Under the pieces are notes generated by a model that made no database searches, was not told where the DNA came from, and saw only the letters and a program-made list of their open reading frames with translations. The translations under genes were made by a program, and so were the position numbers. From Streptomyces sp. NBC_01214 (GTDB lineage: Bacteria; Actinomycetota; Actinomycetes; Streptomycetales; Streptomycetaceae), in assembly GCF_026340975.1 (NCBI RefSeq), contig NZ_JAPEOS010000002.1:62001-126000 (forward strand): a DNA stretch of 64,000 nt, written 5' to 3'. This document shows positions 43,510 to 55,319 of this stretch, piece by piece; the first letter of the stretch is position 1; every line of letters starts with the position of its first letter.

Positions 43510-43845
43510 GTGGCACAGAAGGTTCAGGTCCTTCTTGTCGACGACCTCGACGGCGGCGAGGCGGACGAGACGGTGACGTTCGCTCTGGATGGCAAGACCT
43601 ACGAGATCGACCTCACCACCGCCAACGCTGAAAAGCTCCGCGGTCTGCTCGACCCGTACACCAAGGGCGGCCGGCGTACCGGTGGCCGCGCGTCCACCGG
43701 CCGCGCCAAGGGCCGTGCGGCCGTGGCGTCCGGTAACCCGGACACCGCGGAGATCCGCGCCTGGGCGAAGTCCCAGGGCCTGAGCGTCAACGACCGCGGT
43801 CGCGTGCCGCAGGACATCCGCGACGCTTACGAGAACCGGGGCTGA
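43510..43845 (+). CDS. lsr2: Lsr2 nucleoid-associated protein
   Basis: 111-residue xenogeneic silencer that binds AT-rich DNA and bridges it. N-terminal oligomerisation domain (about 1-60; QKVQVLLVDDLDGGEADETVTFALDGKTYEIDL), a Gly/Arg/Ser linker and a C-terminal DNA-binding domain with the AT-hook-like RGR at 96-98 (NDRGRVPQDIRDAYENR). GTG 43510 follows AAAGGAAA. It is convergent with the SCO3374-family gene with 4 bp between stops. Confidence 0.97.
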   Translation: MAQKVQVLLVDDLDGGEADETVTFALDGKTYEIDLTTANAEKLRGLLDPYTKGGRRTGGRASTGRAKGRAAVASGNPDTAEIRAWAKSQGLSVNDRGRVPQDIRDAYENRG

Positions 43846-43849
43846 CCCG

Positions 43850-44482
43850 TCAGGGACTGACCCGGCCGGCCCGTGAGGGAGGCCCGGCCACGGCGCTCCG
43901 CAGGGGCGTACGGCGCCGGAGCCGCGCGCGGTGACATTCCGTCGCCGCCGCGGAGACCAGGCGCACGAGATCGGCCCCGGCGCCCACCCGCCCGGGACCG
44001 GCGCCCTGTCCGGGACCGGACAGGGCAGGCAGAAGTGCCTCGCACCCCTGCTCGGGGGGCCGTAGCCACACGGCGGCCCCCCGGGGACTCCCGTCCCGTA
44101 CGCAATGCCCCGGCGGCACCGGGGCGGTGATCCGGCCACCCGCACCCAGGGCGGCGAGATCGAGGGCGACCCCGCCCCACTCCAGCCAGTCGAGCAGCCC
44201 GTCCAGCTCCTCTGCGCTCCCCGCGGCCACCAGGAACCGCATCCGGCGCCCCATCAGGGCCACCGGGCCCGTGGCGACCGGCCTGCGCAGCAGGGCGGCC
44301 CCCGCGTCGGACGGCAGCTCCAGCACGTCGAACCGGCTCCCGGTCGCGAGCTGGGCGGGCGGCCCGCCCACGACGGTCCAGCCGAGCACTCTCCGGTACC
44401 AGGAGGCGTACGCGTCCTCCTCGGGCGCCGGGCGGGGCGGCGGCACGGTCGGCGGGGCGAGCGGCGGGAGGGTTACGGCCAT
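43850..44482 (-). CDS. SCO3374-family hypothetical protein
   Basis: 210-residue protein between lsr2 and clpC. It has a Pro-rich start, a YASWYRRVLGWTVVGGPPAQLATGSRFDVLELP segment that recalls the N-terminal fold of bifunctional DNA primase/polymerase proteins, and a less ordered Arg-rich C-terminus. I recognise the family by position and by this segment. It is small, with no polymerase or catalytic motif that I can identify. Divergent from clpC. Confidence 0.85.
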   Translation of the reverse strand: MAVTLPPLAPPTVPPPRPAPEEDAYASWYRRVLGWTVVGGPPAQLATGSRFDVLELPSDAGAALLRRPVATGPVALMGRRMRFLVAAGSAEELDGLLDWLEWGGVALDLAALGAGGRITAPVPPGHCVRDGSPRGAAVWLRPPEQGCEALLPALSGPGQGAGPGRVGAGADLVRLVSAAATECHRARLRRRTPLRSAVAGPPSRAGRVSP

Positions 44483-44944
44483 GTCCGGAGCAACTTCCGA
44501 AAGGCCGCAGGGTTACGCTCAATGTGACGCACCGCACTCACCGCCATGCGGAACGTAAACGTCCGTGGAGTACGGAGTCCACATTCGAGGCGCAACTGTG
44601 TTCGCCCTTAGCTGAGGGAACCGGTGGCACCGGCATGGAGTGTCAGTCCTTACGGGTAAGACATTCCTAGTGGATCGGGGCGACACGCTGATTTGACGGG
44701 CATCCGTTCGCCGTCGGCGTACACGCATGACGGGTATCTGCCTGGCCTGCGGGAACATCGTCTCGCACCATCGAGTTGGAGCAGTTGTCGGCTCTCCGAG
44801 CCGGTTTTCCCGCTGATGCAGGGGTGAGCCGCGGACGGATGTCGGCAGTTGGAATGAGCTGTCCCGCCCCGCGGGACTAGCATGCGGAAGGACAGGGCGG
44901 GGACCGACCCCGAACTGCCCGACCGCTCTGAGGAGCGATAAACG
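44483..44944 (+). promoter_or_regulatory. Long clpC upstream region
   Basis: 462 bp without a supported gene. It is less GC-rich than its surroundings and contains the ClgR-like site at 44706-44719 and the clpC ribosome site GAGGAGCG (44932-44939). A divergent start for the SCO3374-family gene lies at its left end. Confidence 0.6.
44706..44719 (+). promoter_or_regulatory. Predicted ClgR activator site for clpC
   Basis: GTTCGC-N5-GCG, identical to the core of the Streptomyces ClgR site as I recall it (GTTCGC-5N-GCG upstream of clp genes and lon). It is about 226 bp before the clpC start, so a long leader is implied. Confidence 0.55.
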
Positions 44945-47470
<2,526 letters not shown>

Positions 47471-47485
47471 GCGCGGCGCAGTACC

Positions 47486-47530
47486 AAGGGGCGGCCCCGG
47501 AACCAACAGGTTCCGGGGCCGCCCCTTTTT
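47486..47530 (+). terminator. Strong rho-independent terminator after clpC
   Basis: Perfect 19-bp arms (47486-47504, 47509-47527) with an AACA loop, running into TTTTT (47526-47530). It starts 15 bp past the clpC stop. Confidence 0.95.
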
Positions 47531-48111
47531 CGGCGTGCACCCCTACGAACGCGTCACCGGGGCGTGCGGGGGCAGGAGGGACAGGGCCGGTACGGCGAGC
47601 TCGGACGGCACCCCGCCCGCGGTCTGGACCGTGTGCAGGGCCGCCCGGCCGGCAGGGGCCCGTTCCGGGGGCGGGGGCAGGTCAAGGACCAGCGGTCCGA
47701 TCCGCTCGGGTCCGATCCGCTCGGGACCGATCCGCCCCGGCACGCGGGCCCGCGCCCGCCCCCTCCGGCGGGACGGGCGGGGCTCGGGGGCCGGGACACC
47801 CCTAGTGACCTGGGCCTCAGACGGGGGTGGGGGCCGGTGACAAGCCGCACAGGACAAATCGGACGTACTAGGTCGTTTCGTAGATCCAAAACACCCTGCC
47901 GCGGGACCTTCGTCCCTGGAGGGAGGCCGTCAACGGGGCACGTCACAGGGGCGCCGCTACGAGTTCCGCTAGTAATCCGGACATTTGGGGAAGTCCCGGG
48001 GCGCGGGTTACCAAAGATGAGCCAGCCCGGCACTCGCTCGATCGTGCCGGGTCACTTCATGCCTCTCACAGGTGTGAAACACCCCTTGTCCCCGGCCCCG
48101 GAGGTCTGCAC
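47531..48111 (+). other. Intergenic region and long leader of the M23 peptidase gene
   Basis: 581 bp with no gene I can support. It contains a 15-bp tandem repeat at 47697-47741 (TCCGATCCGCTCGGG twice, then a variant), then from about 47850 a less GC-rich stretch with small hairpins: GGGAC/GTCCC around CTTC at 47903-47916 and CCCGGCAC/GTGCCGGG at 48026-48051, and GGTGT/ACACC near 48070. Either promoters or a structured mRNA leader. Confidence 0.5.
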
Positions 48112-48705
48112 ATGTTCGCGAAGCGCGTCTACACCCGTCGTACCCGTATCGCTGTCGGCACCACTGCTCTCGGTGCCGTGCTGGCCCTCGGGGCGGGCAC
48201 GACCGCCGCGTTCGCAGACGCCCCGCAGTCCGCCCCCGCCGCCAAGGCCGCCGGCGCCGCCGGTGCCGCTGGCTCCTCGAAGACCGGTCTCTGGGACAAG
48301 CCGCTGGAGAAGTACACGCTGTCCGCGACCTTCGGCAAGGGCGGCAACATGTGGTCCCACAAGCACTCCGGCCAGGACTTCGCCGTCCCGGTCGGCACCC
48401 CGGTCAAGGCCGCGGCCGCCGGCACCGTCGTCAAGGCGGGCCCGAACGGCGGCGGCGACGGCCCCGCGTACGGCAACGCCATCGTGATCAAGCACGCCAA
48501 CAACACGTACTCGCAGTACGCGCACCTCTCGAAGATCCAGGTCAAGATCGGCCAGAAGGTCAACTCCTCGCAGCGGATCGCCCTGTCCGGCAACACCGGC
48601 AACTCCAGCGGCCCGCACCTGCACTTCGAGATCCGCACCACCCCGAACTACGGCTCGGCCGTCAACCCGGTCGCCTTCCTGCGCACCAACGGCGTCACCG
48701 TCTGA
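48112..48705 (+). CDS. Secreted M23-family peptidase
   Basis: 197-residue secreted cell-wall endopeptidase candidate. Signal peptide (KRVYTRRTRIAVGTTALGAVLALGAG...) ends near AFA. The compact M23 domain has the zinc ligands HKHSGQDF (HxxxD) and HLHFEIR, with a YSQYAHLSKIQVKIGQKV loop. It lacks LysM or other binding modules, unlike many Streptomyces M23 proteins. It probably cleaves peptide cross-links during growth or germination. Confidence 0.92.
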   Translation: MFAKRVYTRRTRIAVGTTALGAVLALGAGTTAAFADAPQSAPAAKAAGAAGAAGSSKTGLWDKPLEKYTLSATFGKGGNMWSHKHSGQDFAVPVGTPVKAAAAGTVVKAGPNGGGDGPAYGNAIVIKHANNTYSQYAHLSKIQVKIGQKVNSSQRIALSGNTGNSSGPHLHFEIRTTPNYGSAVNPVAFLRTNGVTV

Positions 48706-48775
48706 CCCGTCCCGCCCGCAGCACCCGCAGCACCCGCAGCACCCGTCGTACCGGCCGACCCGCCCTGCTCACCGA

Positions 48776-50059
48776 TCAGGTGAGCAGCCAGGCATGGGTC
48801 GGCTTCGGCGATGGTTCGAGCTTCCCCTCCTTGTACCCGGCGGCCTGCTCCTCCGTGAAGGCCATGTCGTAGGTCTTGATGCTGTGCAGGGCGCCCTGCC
48901 ACGGACCGGTCCAGATGTTGTGGTGCTTGGATCGGCCTAGCTGGAGCGGACCCGGGGCCTGCCAGATGGGCGGCACCGGGGTCTCCCCGGCCTTCTTGCC
49001 GTCCACGTACAGGGCTATCGCCTTCTTCTCGGCGTCGTAGGTGGCCATCAGCAGCGTGGGCGTCTTCACCATGCTGAGCCCCTCGGCGGCGACCGTCCGC
49101 GTGGTGGCCGCGGCGCCCTTGTCGCCCGTCTGCACGCGGAAGATCCAGGCCTGCTTGCCGTTCACCTCGTTCACGCCCAGCTCGAAGGAGAACGACTCCC
49201 CGTCACCCTGGCTCATGATGATCCGGGAGCCCTTGGCGGCGGAGTTGTAGGCGCGGGCCGTGACGGTGAAGCTCTTGGTCACGTCCACGACCGGTTCGGC
49301 GGACTGCCCCCACGAGTTCCCGTTGCCCTTGCCGATGACCTGGAAGCGCTTGCCCAGCGGGCCGACCTTGAGGTCGGGGCCGAGCCGGATCCCCATGTTG
49401 CCGTAGCTGTCGCGCAGCAGCGTGTCGTCGCCCGCGACGGTCGCGGTGTAGGCGGCGGGCCCCTTCGAATCATCCGGCTCGGGCGAGGCGGAGGCCGAGT
49501 TCGCGGGCTGGGCGTCCTGTCCGTCCTCGTCGCCGCCCAGCAGGAAGAACGTTCCACCGCCGGCCAGCAGCGCGAGCACGATCACCCCGCCGCCCAGCGT
49601 CCACAGCCGCTTCTTGCGCCGCTCGGCCGCGGAGCGGTCGGCCATGGCCTCCCAGTCCGGCTGCTGCGAAGCGCCGGGCAGGTCCGGACCGGCCAGCCTC
49701 GTGAATCCCGGCTGGGCCGGGGCCGGAGCCCACTGACCGCCTCCCGCGTCCTGCTGGTAGCCCGCCGGGTCCGGTGCGTAGCCCCCCGGGTCCTGCTGGT
49801 AACCGCCGCCCGGGTCTTGCTGGTACCCGCCCCCCGGGTCTTGCTGGTAGCCGCCTCCCGCGTCCTGTGGGTGGCCGCCTCCCGGGTCCTGCTGGTAAGG
49901 GTTCGGCTGCTGCCCCGTCTGCGGGTAGCCGTAGCCGGCGGACGGGGTCGGGTAGCCGTAGCCGCCCTGCGCGGGCGGTCCCGGCGGGAACCCGTATCCG
50001 CCGCTCCCGGGGGCGGGCTCGGGCTGCGGGTGGCTCGGGGGATTCGTACCGTCGGTCAT
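48776..50059 (-). CDS. LamG-domain membrane-anchored protein with YQQDPGGG repeats
   Basis: 427-residue type II membrane protein. A cytoplasmic, Pro/Gln/Gly/Tyr-rich N-terminus (about 1-130) includes four tandem QQDPGGG-type octapeptides; then an Arg/Lys patch, one membrane segment (about 155-175) and an extracellular concanavalin A-like LamG domain (about 235-410; AWIFRVQTGDKG, KAIALYVDGKKAGETP, NIWTGPWQGALHSIKTYD). LamG domains bind carbohydrate or protein surfaces. Downstream of and co-oriented with cseC. Confidence 0.82.
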   Translation of the reverse strand: MTDGTNPPSHPQPEPAPGSGGYGFPPGPPAQGGYGYPTPSAGYGYPQTGQQPNPYQQDPGGGHPQDAGGGYQQDPGGGYQQDPGGGYQQDPGGYAPDPAGYQQDAGGGQWAPAPAQPGFTRLAGPDLPGASQQPDWEAMADRSAAERRKKRLWTLGGGVIVLALLAGGGTFFLLGGDEDGQDAQPANSASASPEPDDSKGPAAYTATVAGDDTLLRDSYGNMGIRLGPDLKVGPLGKRFQVIGKGNGNSWGQSAEPVVDVTKSFTVTARAYNSAAKGSRIIMSQGDGESFSFELGVNEVNGKQAWIFRVQTGDKGAAATTRTVAAEGLSMVKTPTLLMATYDAEKKAIALYVDGKKAGETPVPPIWQAPGPLQLGRSKHHNIWTGPWQGALHSIKTYDMAFTEEQAAGYKEGKLEPSPKPTHAWLLT

Positions 50060-50139
50060 GCCACGGATGCTAAGTCACGGACCCCCGGGCGGGTACCGCC
50101 CGGTACCCGTATCGCCCGACCCGCCCGACCCGCCCCGGT

Positions 50140-51459
50140 TCAGCCCTGCGGCAGCGTGAGGATCGGGAAGCTGCCCGTCGTCGTCGGCGCGTGTTCCGGC
50201 AGCCACAGGACCGCCACCGCGCCCGCCGCCGCGCCCTCACGCTCCGAGCCGCCACGGGCGGCCACGTTACGGAAGGTCAGCCGGGCGCCCAGGACCCGCG
50301 CTTGGCCCTCCGCGATGGTCAGCCCCAGCCCGTGCCCCACGCCCGCGCGGTCCGTGGACCCGGTGCGGAAGCGGCTCGGCCCCTCGCGCAGCAGCGCCTC
50401 GGGGAAGCCCGGCCCGTGGTCGCGGACCCGTACGACCCGTCCCTCGACGTCGACCTGGATCGGCGGCTGCCCGTACCGCGCGGCATTGGCCAGCAGGTTC
50501 CCCAGGATCCGCTCCAGGCGGCGCGGGTCGGTGCTGACGATCTCGTCCGCGACGACCCGTACGGTCGCCTCCGGCATCAGCGACGCCACCCGCCGGCTCA
50601 CGAACTCGCCCAGCGCCACCTCCTGGAGCTCCGCCCGCTCCGACGCACTGTCCAGCCGGGCCACCTCCAGTACGTCCTCGACCAGCGCGCGCAGGGCCTG
50701 GGCCCGGTCCCGCACCAGCTCCGTCGGCCGCCCCGGAGGCAGCAGTTCTGCTGCCGTGAGCAGGCCCGTCACCGGAGTCCGCAGTTCGTGCGCGATGTCC
50801 GCGGTCACCCGCCGCTCGGCCTCCAGCCGCTGCTGGAGGGCGTCCGCCATGGCGTCCACGGCCCGCGCGAGGTCGTCCGTCTCGTCGCGCACGACACCGC
50901 CGACCGCATCCCGTACGCGTACGTCGGGATCGCCGTGCGCCACCCGTTGCGAGGCGGCCGCGGCCTTGCGCAGCCGGCGCGAGATCTGACCGCCGATGAG
51001 CACGCCGAGCGCCGAGCCGCCGATCACGGCGGACAGCCCGCCGATGACCAGGGCCCGGTCCAGGTCGGGGAGCAGGTTGGTGCTCTCCCGGAACGGCGTG
51101 TGCAGCGACAGCACCATCCCGTTCCCGAGCGGTACGGCGGCCCACACCTCGGGCAGCCCCCCGCCCGGCCGCTCCTGGATGTAGGTCCCGCGCCGGCCCG
51201 ACTGCGCCTTGTGCCGCAGTTCTGCGGGCAGTTCGGGATCGTTGAGCTTGGCCCCCATGGGCGGCTTGCGTCCGGCATCGGCATTGCGGGAGATGAACTG
51301 CACGCGCTCCAGCTGTACTTCGCGGGCGCTCTCCAGCATCGACACGCGGGCAGCGCTGTGCACCACCAGACTCAGCGCGATCGTGACGAGGGCGCCCACG
51401 GAGGCGATGGCGACCGTGATCTTCCAGCGGATCCCCGTGCGGAAAGTGAACCGTCTCAT
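50140..51459 (-). CDS. cseC: Envelope-stress sensor histidine kinase CseC
   Basis: 439-residue membrane kinase that senses cell-wall damage (for example from lipid-II-binding antibiotics) and phosphorylates CseB. Two membrane segments (about 12-35 and 170-190) bracket an extracellular sensor; a HAMP domain follows, then HisKA with ADIAHELRTPVTGLL (phospho-His), N box NLLANAARYGQPP, and GHGLGLTIA. The C-terminus carries extra Ala/Gly-rich residues. Its ATG 51459 overlaps the cseB stop (ATGA). Last gene of the sigE operon. Confidence 0.95.
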   Translation of the reverse strand: MRRFTFRTGIRWKITVAIASVGALVTIALSLVVHSAARVSMLESAREVQLERVQFISRNADAGRKPPMGAKLNDPELPAELRHKAQSGRRGTYIQERPGGGLPEVWAAVPLGNGMVLSLHTPFRESTNLLPDLDRALVIGGLSAVIGGSALGVLIGGQISRRLRKAAAASQRVAHGDPDVRVRDAVGGVVRDETDDLARAVDAMADALQQRLEAERRVTADIAHELRTPVTGLLTAAELLPPGRPTELVRDRAQALRALVEDVLEVARLDSASERAELQEVALGEFVSRRVASLMPEATVRVVADEIVSTDPRRLERILGNLLANAARYGQPPIQVDVEGRVVRVRDHGPGFPEALLREGPSRFRTGSTDRAGVGHGLGLTIAEGQARVLGARLTFRNVAARGGSEREGAAAGAVAVLWLPEHAPTTTGSFPILTLPQG

Positions 51460-52169
51460 GCCTTGAGCTTGTATCCGAAGCCCCGGACCGTCTCGATCCG
51501 GTCCTGGCCGATCTTGGTGCGCAGCCGCTGGACGTGGACGTCCACGACGCGGGTGTCGCCGCCCCAGTCGTAGTCCCAGACCCGCTCCAGCAGGCGGTCG
51601 CGCGACAGTACGGTGCCGGGTGCGGAGGAGAACTCCAGCAGCAGGCGCATTTCGGTCGGGGTCAGGGCCACGGCGGCGCCCGCCCGGCGGACCTCCATGC
51701 CCTCGGTGTCCACCTCCAGGTCGCCGAAGGAGAGCACCCCGCGCTCGGGGTCCGAGCCGTTGTCGGCCGCGTTCCCCCCGCCGTTCTGCGCGCCGCCGGA
51801 GTGGTCGAAGCGGCGCAGCACCGCGCGGATCCGGGCCACGAGCACGGATCCGTCGAAGGGCTTGGTGACGTAGTCGTCGGCGCCCGCCTCCAGGCCCAGC
51901 ACCACGTCGATGGAGTCGGCGCGCGCGGAGAGCATGATCACCGGAACGGTGGACTCGTCGCGGATGCGGCGGCACAGGCTCACGCCGTCCATGCCCGGGA
52001 CCATCACGTCCAGCAGGGCGATGTCGGGCCGGTTCGCGCGGAAGGACTCCAGCCCGGACAGGCCGTCGGGCATGGCCGTGACCGCGAACCCGTCGCGCTC
52101 CAGCGCCAGGGTCGTGGCCTCACGGATGACGTCGTCGTCCTCCACGAACAGGACATGGGTCTCGGCCAT
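51456..52169 (-). CDS. cseB: OmpR-family response regulator CseB
   Basis: 237-residue regulator that activates the sigE promoter when phosphorylated by CseC. Receiver domain (about 1-120; phosphoacceptor in ALLDVMVPGMDGV) and winged helix (about 145-235; LTPTEMRLLLEFSSAPGTVLSRDRLLERVWDYDWGGDTRVVDVHVQRLRTKIG). GAGGCGAGG precedes the ATG at 52169. A Gly/Asn-rich linker (GGAQNGGGNAADNG) joins the domains. Confidence 0.96.
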   Translation of the reverse strand: MAETHVLFVEDDDVIREATTLALERDGFAVTAMPDGLSGLESFRANRPDIALLDVMVPGMDGVSLCRRIRDESTVPVIMLSARADSIDVVLGLEAGADDYVTKPFDGSVLVARIRAVLRRFDHSGGAQNGGGNAADNGSDPERGVLSFGDLEVDTEGMEVRRAGAAVALTPTEMRLLLEFSSAPGTVLSRDRLLERVWDYDWGGDTRVVDVHVQRLRTKIGQDRIETVRGFGYKLKA

Positions 52170-52198
52170 TCGGGAGCCTCGCCTCGGTTCTTCTGTGC

Positions 52199-52879
52199 TC
52201 AGTTCTTCTGACTCGTGGCCGGTGCGGGCTGGACGCTGCCGTCGACCACGTTGCTGTACTCCGAGTGAACTCGGTCCTGCTCGGTGAACTTCTCCCCGTT
52301 CCAGCGGTACGTGATCACGTCCTCGCCCGACGGATAGGCGAGCGCGTCGCTCTTTCCGTAGACCTGCTTCGTGACCACCAGGTCGCCCCGGTCGATCTCC
52401 GCGTAGACGGGTGGTTGTTCGTCCGCGAACACATTCTCGTACGCGGCTCCGTCCGACCGGTACACGTAGGTTCCGCGGCCCAGGGCGTCGGCGCAGGACA
52501 GGACGTTCACCACGATGTCCACGACGGGGCCGCCGGTGACCTTCCCGTAGCTCACGTCCACCGGGTACTCCTTGCCCGAGCAGGGCTTGAGGTCCCGTTT
52601 GACCTCGGTGCTGACCTTGGGGTCCTTCATCAGCAGCGCGACGGGGTCGACCTTCTTCAGCGGCCGGCCGGACGCGGTCGAGGCGGAGTCCTCGGGGGTG
52701 GGCCCCGAGGGCGTGGCCTTGGCCACGGCTTCGGTGCGGGCCGGGCCGCCGTCGCGCAGGCCGGTGCCGCCCGTGGCGCACCCGACCGCGAACACGGCTG
52801 TGCCGACGAGGACGACCGTCCCCGCCGACATCAGCACCAGAGAACTTCCGGACAAACCTTGGCCGTTCAGGCCGCGCAC
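52199..52879 (-). CDS. cseA: Lipoprotein CseA, modulator of the sigE pathway
   Basis: 226-residue lipoprotein that dampens sigE expression in S. coelicolor. N-terminal signal with lipobox AVGC (lipidated Cys34), a linker rich in Thr/Pro/Ser, and a compact secreted domain (about 75-210) with two Cys (LKPCSGKEYPVD and VNVLSCADAL) that could pair. GTG 52879 overlaps the end of sigE by 13 bp, coupling them. Downstream is cseB at 29 bp. Confidence 0.93.
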   Translation of the reverse strand: MRGLNGQGLSGSSLVLMSAGTVVLVGTAVFAVGCATGGTGLRDGGPARTEAVAKATPSGPTPEDSASTASGRPLKKVDPVALLMKDPKVSTEVKRDLKPCSGKEYPVDVSYGKVTGGPVVDIVVNVLSCADALGRGTYVYRSDGAAYENVFADEQPPVYAEIDRGDLVVTKQVYGKSDALAYPSGEDVITYRWNGEKFTEQDRVHSEYSNVVDGSVQPAPATSQKN

Positions 52880-53427
52880 CGCTCACGCCCCTCGTACCGC
52901 ATGGTGTGGTCACCGCGCTCCAGCGCACGCATGTCCAGGTCCCGGCTCTCCAGCTCCTGCCGGAGGCGGGCCAGGGCGCGGTGCAGAGTGCTCTTCACGG
53001 TTCCCGCCGACATTCCGAGCGCCGCGGCCGTTTCCTCGGTGCTCATCTGCTCCCAGTGTCGCAGCACGACCACACTGCGCTGCTTGGGCGCGAGAACCTT
53101 GAGGATGTCCATGAGGAGGGCGCGGTCGGCGCGCTGGTCGGAGCCGTCCTCGACGGAGGCGTCGGGGAGCTGCTCGGTGGGGACCTCTTCGAGCTTGCGG
53201 GCGCGCCACCACTCGGTACGGGTGTTGATCATGACCCGGCGCAGGTAGGCGTCGGCCAGGGACTTGTCGGCGATGCCGTCCCAGCGGCCGTAGGTGCGGA
53301 CGAGCGCGGTCTGCAGGAGGTCCTGCGCGTCGGTGGGGTCCGGGACCAGACGCCGGGCACTGCGCAGCAGCGCGTCCTGCCGAGTGCGTACGTACTCCTC
53401 GAAACCGAGCACCTCACCGTGCGCCAT
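52867..53427 (-). CDS. sigE: ECF sigma factor SigE
   Basis: 186-residue extracytoplasmic-function sigma factor controlling envelope-stress genes. Region 2 includes RSARRLVPDPTDAQDLLQTALVRTYGRWDGI and INTRTEWWRARK; region 4 contains LAPKQRSVVVLRHWEQMSTEETAAALGMSAGTVKSTLHRALARLR, all nearly identical to S. coelicolor SigE as I recall it. There is no anti-sigma factor gene: control is transcriptional through CseB-CseC. ATG 53427 (MAHGEVLGFEEYV) has GGAGG 9 nt upstream. First of sigE-cseA-cseB-cseC. Confidence 0.97.
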   Translation of the reverse strand: MAHGEVLGFEEYVRTRQDALLRSARRLVPDPTDAQDLLQTALVRTYGRWDGIADKSLADAYLRRVMINTRTEWWRARKLEEVPTEQLPDASVEDGSDQRADRALLMDILKVLAPKQRSVVVLRHWEQMSTEETAAALGMSAGTVKSTLHRALARLRQELESRDLDMRALERGDHTMRYEGRERCAA

Positions 53428-53544
53428 CTGAGACCGCCTCCACCCGTTCAACCGCTCATCCCCGTGTCCTACGGATTCGAAGGTACGGAGGGGTTGTCAC
53501 GGGCCTGTGCGAGCCAGCCTTCGGTGGGCGCACGGACACCCATA

Positions 53545-53559
53545 GGTTGTGTAACAACC
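53545..53559. promoter_or_regulatory. Inverted repeat in the sigE promoter region
   Basis: Perfect 6-bp arms, GGTTGT-GTA-ACAACC, about 120 bp before the sigE start. It lies where CseB is expected to bind; no CseB consensus is used here. Confidence 0.4.
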
Positions 53560-53611
53560 CCCGTGAGCTGCGGTTTCCCGGCAATAAGCGGAATCTCGGA
53601 GTCAGCTTCGG

Positions 53612-54613
53612 TCAGGGCTGCGGGACGCTCCGCGGAACCCCCTCGGGGGCGCTCTGGGGAACCCTCTCGGGGGTGCTCTGGGGGGCGTTCCGGGGGAGGG
53701 TCTGCGGGAGCCGGTAGAACCCGCCGTCCAAGGGTTCCACCAGCCCGTCGGCCACCAGCCCGTCCAACGCCCGGGCCCGCTGCACCGGCTCGTCCCAGAC
53801 CGTGTCGAGCACCGCCTGCGGAACCGCGCCCACCGCCTCCCTGAGCACGGCGAGGAGCTTGCCCCGCACCTGCCGGTCGGTACCGGCGTACGTCTGCCCG
53901 CGCCGCGGCGGACCCTCGTGCGCCGGCTTCCCGGCGAGCCGCCACGCGCACAGCCCGGCCACCGGACAGCGCGCGCAGTCGGGGCTCTTGGCGGTGCACA
54001 CCAGCGCCCCGAGCTCCATCGAGGCCGCCGCCCAGCGGGCCGCGGTGCCCTCGTCCTCGGGTAGCAGGGCCCGGGCGAGGCGCCGTTCGGCGGCGGTCGT
54101 CGCGTTCGGCGGGTACTCGACCCCGGTCGTGGTGCGCGCGAAGACCCGGCGGACGTTCGTGTCGAGGACGGCGTGCCGCTGCCCGTACGCGAAGGAGGCC
54201 ACGGCCGCTGCCGTGTACTCGCCGATCCCGGGCAGCGCCAGCAGCTGCGCGTGGTCCTGCGGTACGTCGCCCCCGTGCCGGTCCGTTATGGCGACGGCCG
54301 CGCCGTGCAGCCGCAGGGCGCGGCGCGGGTAGCCGAGCCGGCCCCAGGCCCGTACGGCTTCGCCGGGGGCCTCGGTGGCCAGGTCCGCGGGGCGGGGCCA
54401 CCGGGCGAGCCACTGCTCGTAGACCGGCAGGACCCGGTTGACGGGCGTCTGCTGGAGCATGAACTCGCTGACCATGACCCCCCAGGGGCCGGCCTCGGGG
54501 CGGCGCCAGGGCAGGTCGCGGGCGTGCTCGTCGAACCACGCGATCACGGGGGAGTGCAGCGCGTGGGAGGAGTCGGGGGATACGGCCGTGGAGGAAGCGG
54601 GAGATGCAGTCAT
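53612..54613 (-). CDS. mutY: A/G-specific adenine glycosylase
   Basis: Removes adenine mispaired with 8-oxoguanine. The 333-residue protein contains the catalytic Glu in SEFMLQQTPV, the helix-hairpin-helix LLALPGIGEYTAAAVASFAYG with DTNVRRV, and the 4Fe-4S cluster cysteines C-x6-C-x2-C-x5-C (CTAKSPDCARCPVAGLC). It lacks the large NUDIX-like C-terminal domain of E. coli MutY and ends with a repeated Pro/Glu/Val tail. ATG 54613 or 54625 are both possible. Lies 23 bp from the PAP2 remnant. Confidence 0.94.
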   Translation of the reverse strand: MTASPASSTAVSPDSSHALHSPVIAWFDEHARDLPWRRPEAGPWGVMVSEFMLQQTPVNRVLPVYEQWLARWPRPADLATEAPGEAVRAWGRLGYPRRALRLHGAAVAITDRHGGDVPQDHAQLLALPGIGEYTAAAVASFAYGQRHAVLDTNVRRVFARTTTGVEYPPNATTAAERRLARALLPEDEGTAARWAAASMELGALVCTAKSPDCARCPVAGLCAWRLAGKPAHEGPPRRGQTYAGTDRQVRGKLLAVLREAVGAVPQAVLDTVWDEPVQRARALDGLVADGLVEPLDGGFYRLPQTLPRNAPQSTPERVPQSAPEGVPRSVPQP

Positions 54614-54636
54614 GGCAGACGGCATCCTGGCACGTT

Positions 54637-55319
<683 letters not shown>

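Noticed and set aside
47543..47857. Minus-strand frame of 104 codons with RIGPE repeats in the clpC-M23 gap
   Set aside because: The repeats come from a 15-bp nucleotide tandem repeat; there is no ribosome site and no recognisable domain, and it starts in a promoter-like stretch.
47850..48111. c-di-AMP (ydaO-type) riboswitch before the M23 peptidase
   Set aside because: I looked for the conserved GGGGACC and GGGGTGAA blocks and the CCCGAA...CTCGTAGGC end; none is present in order.
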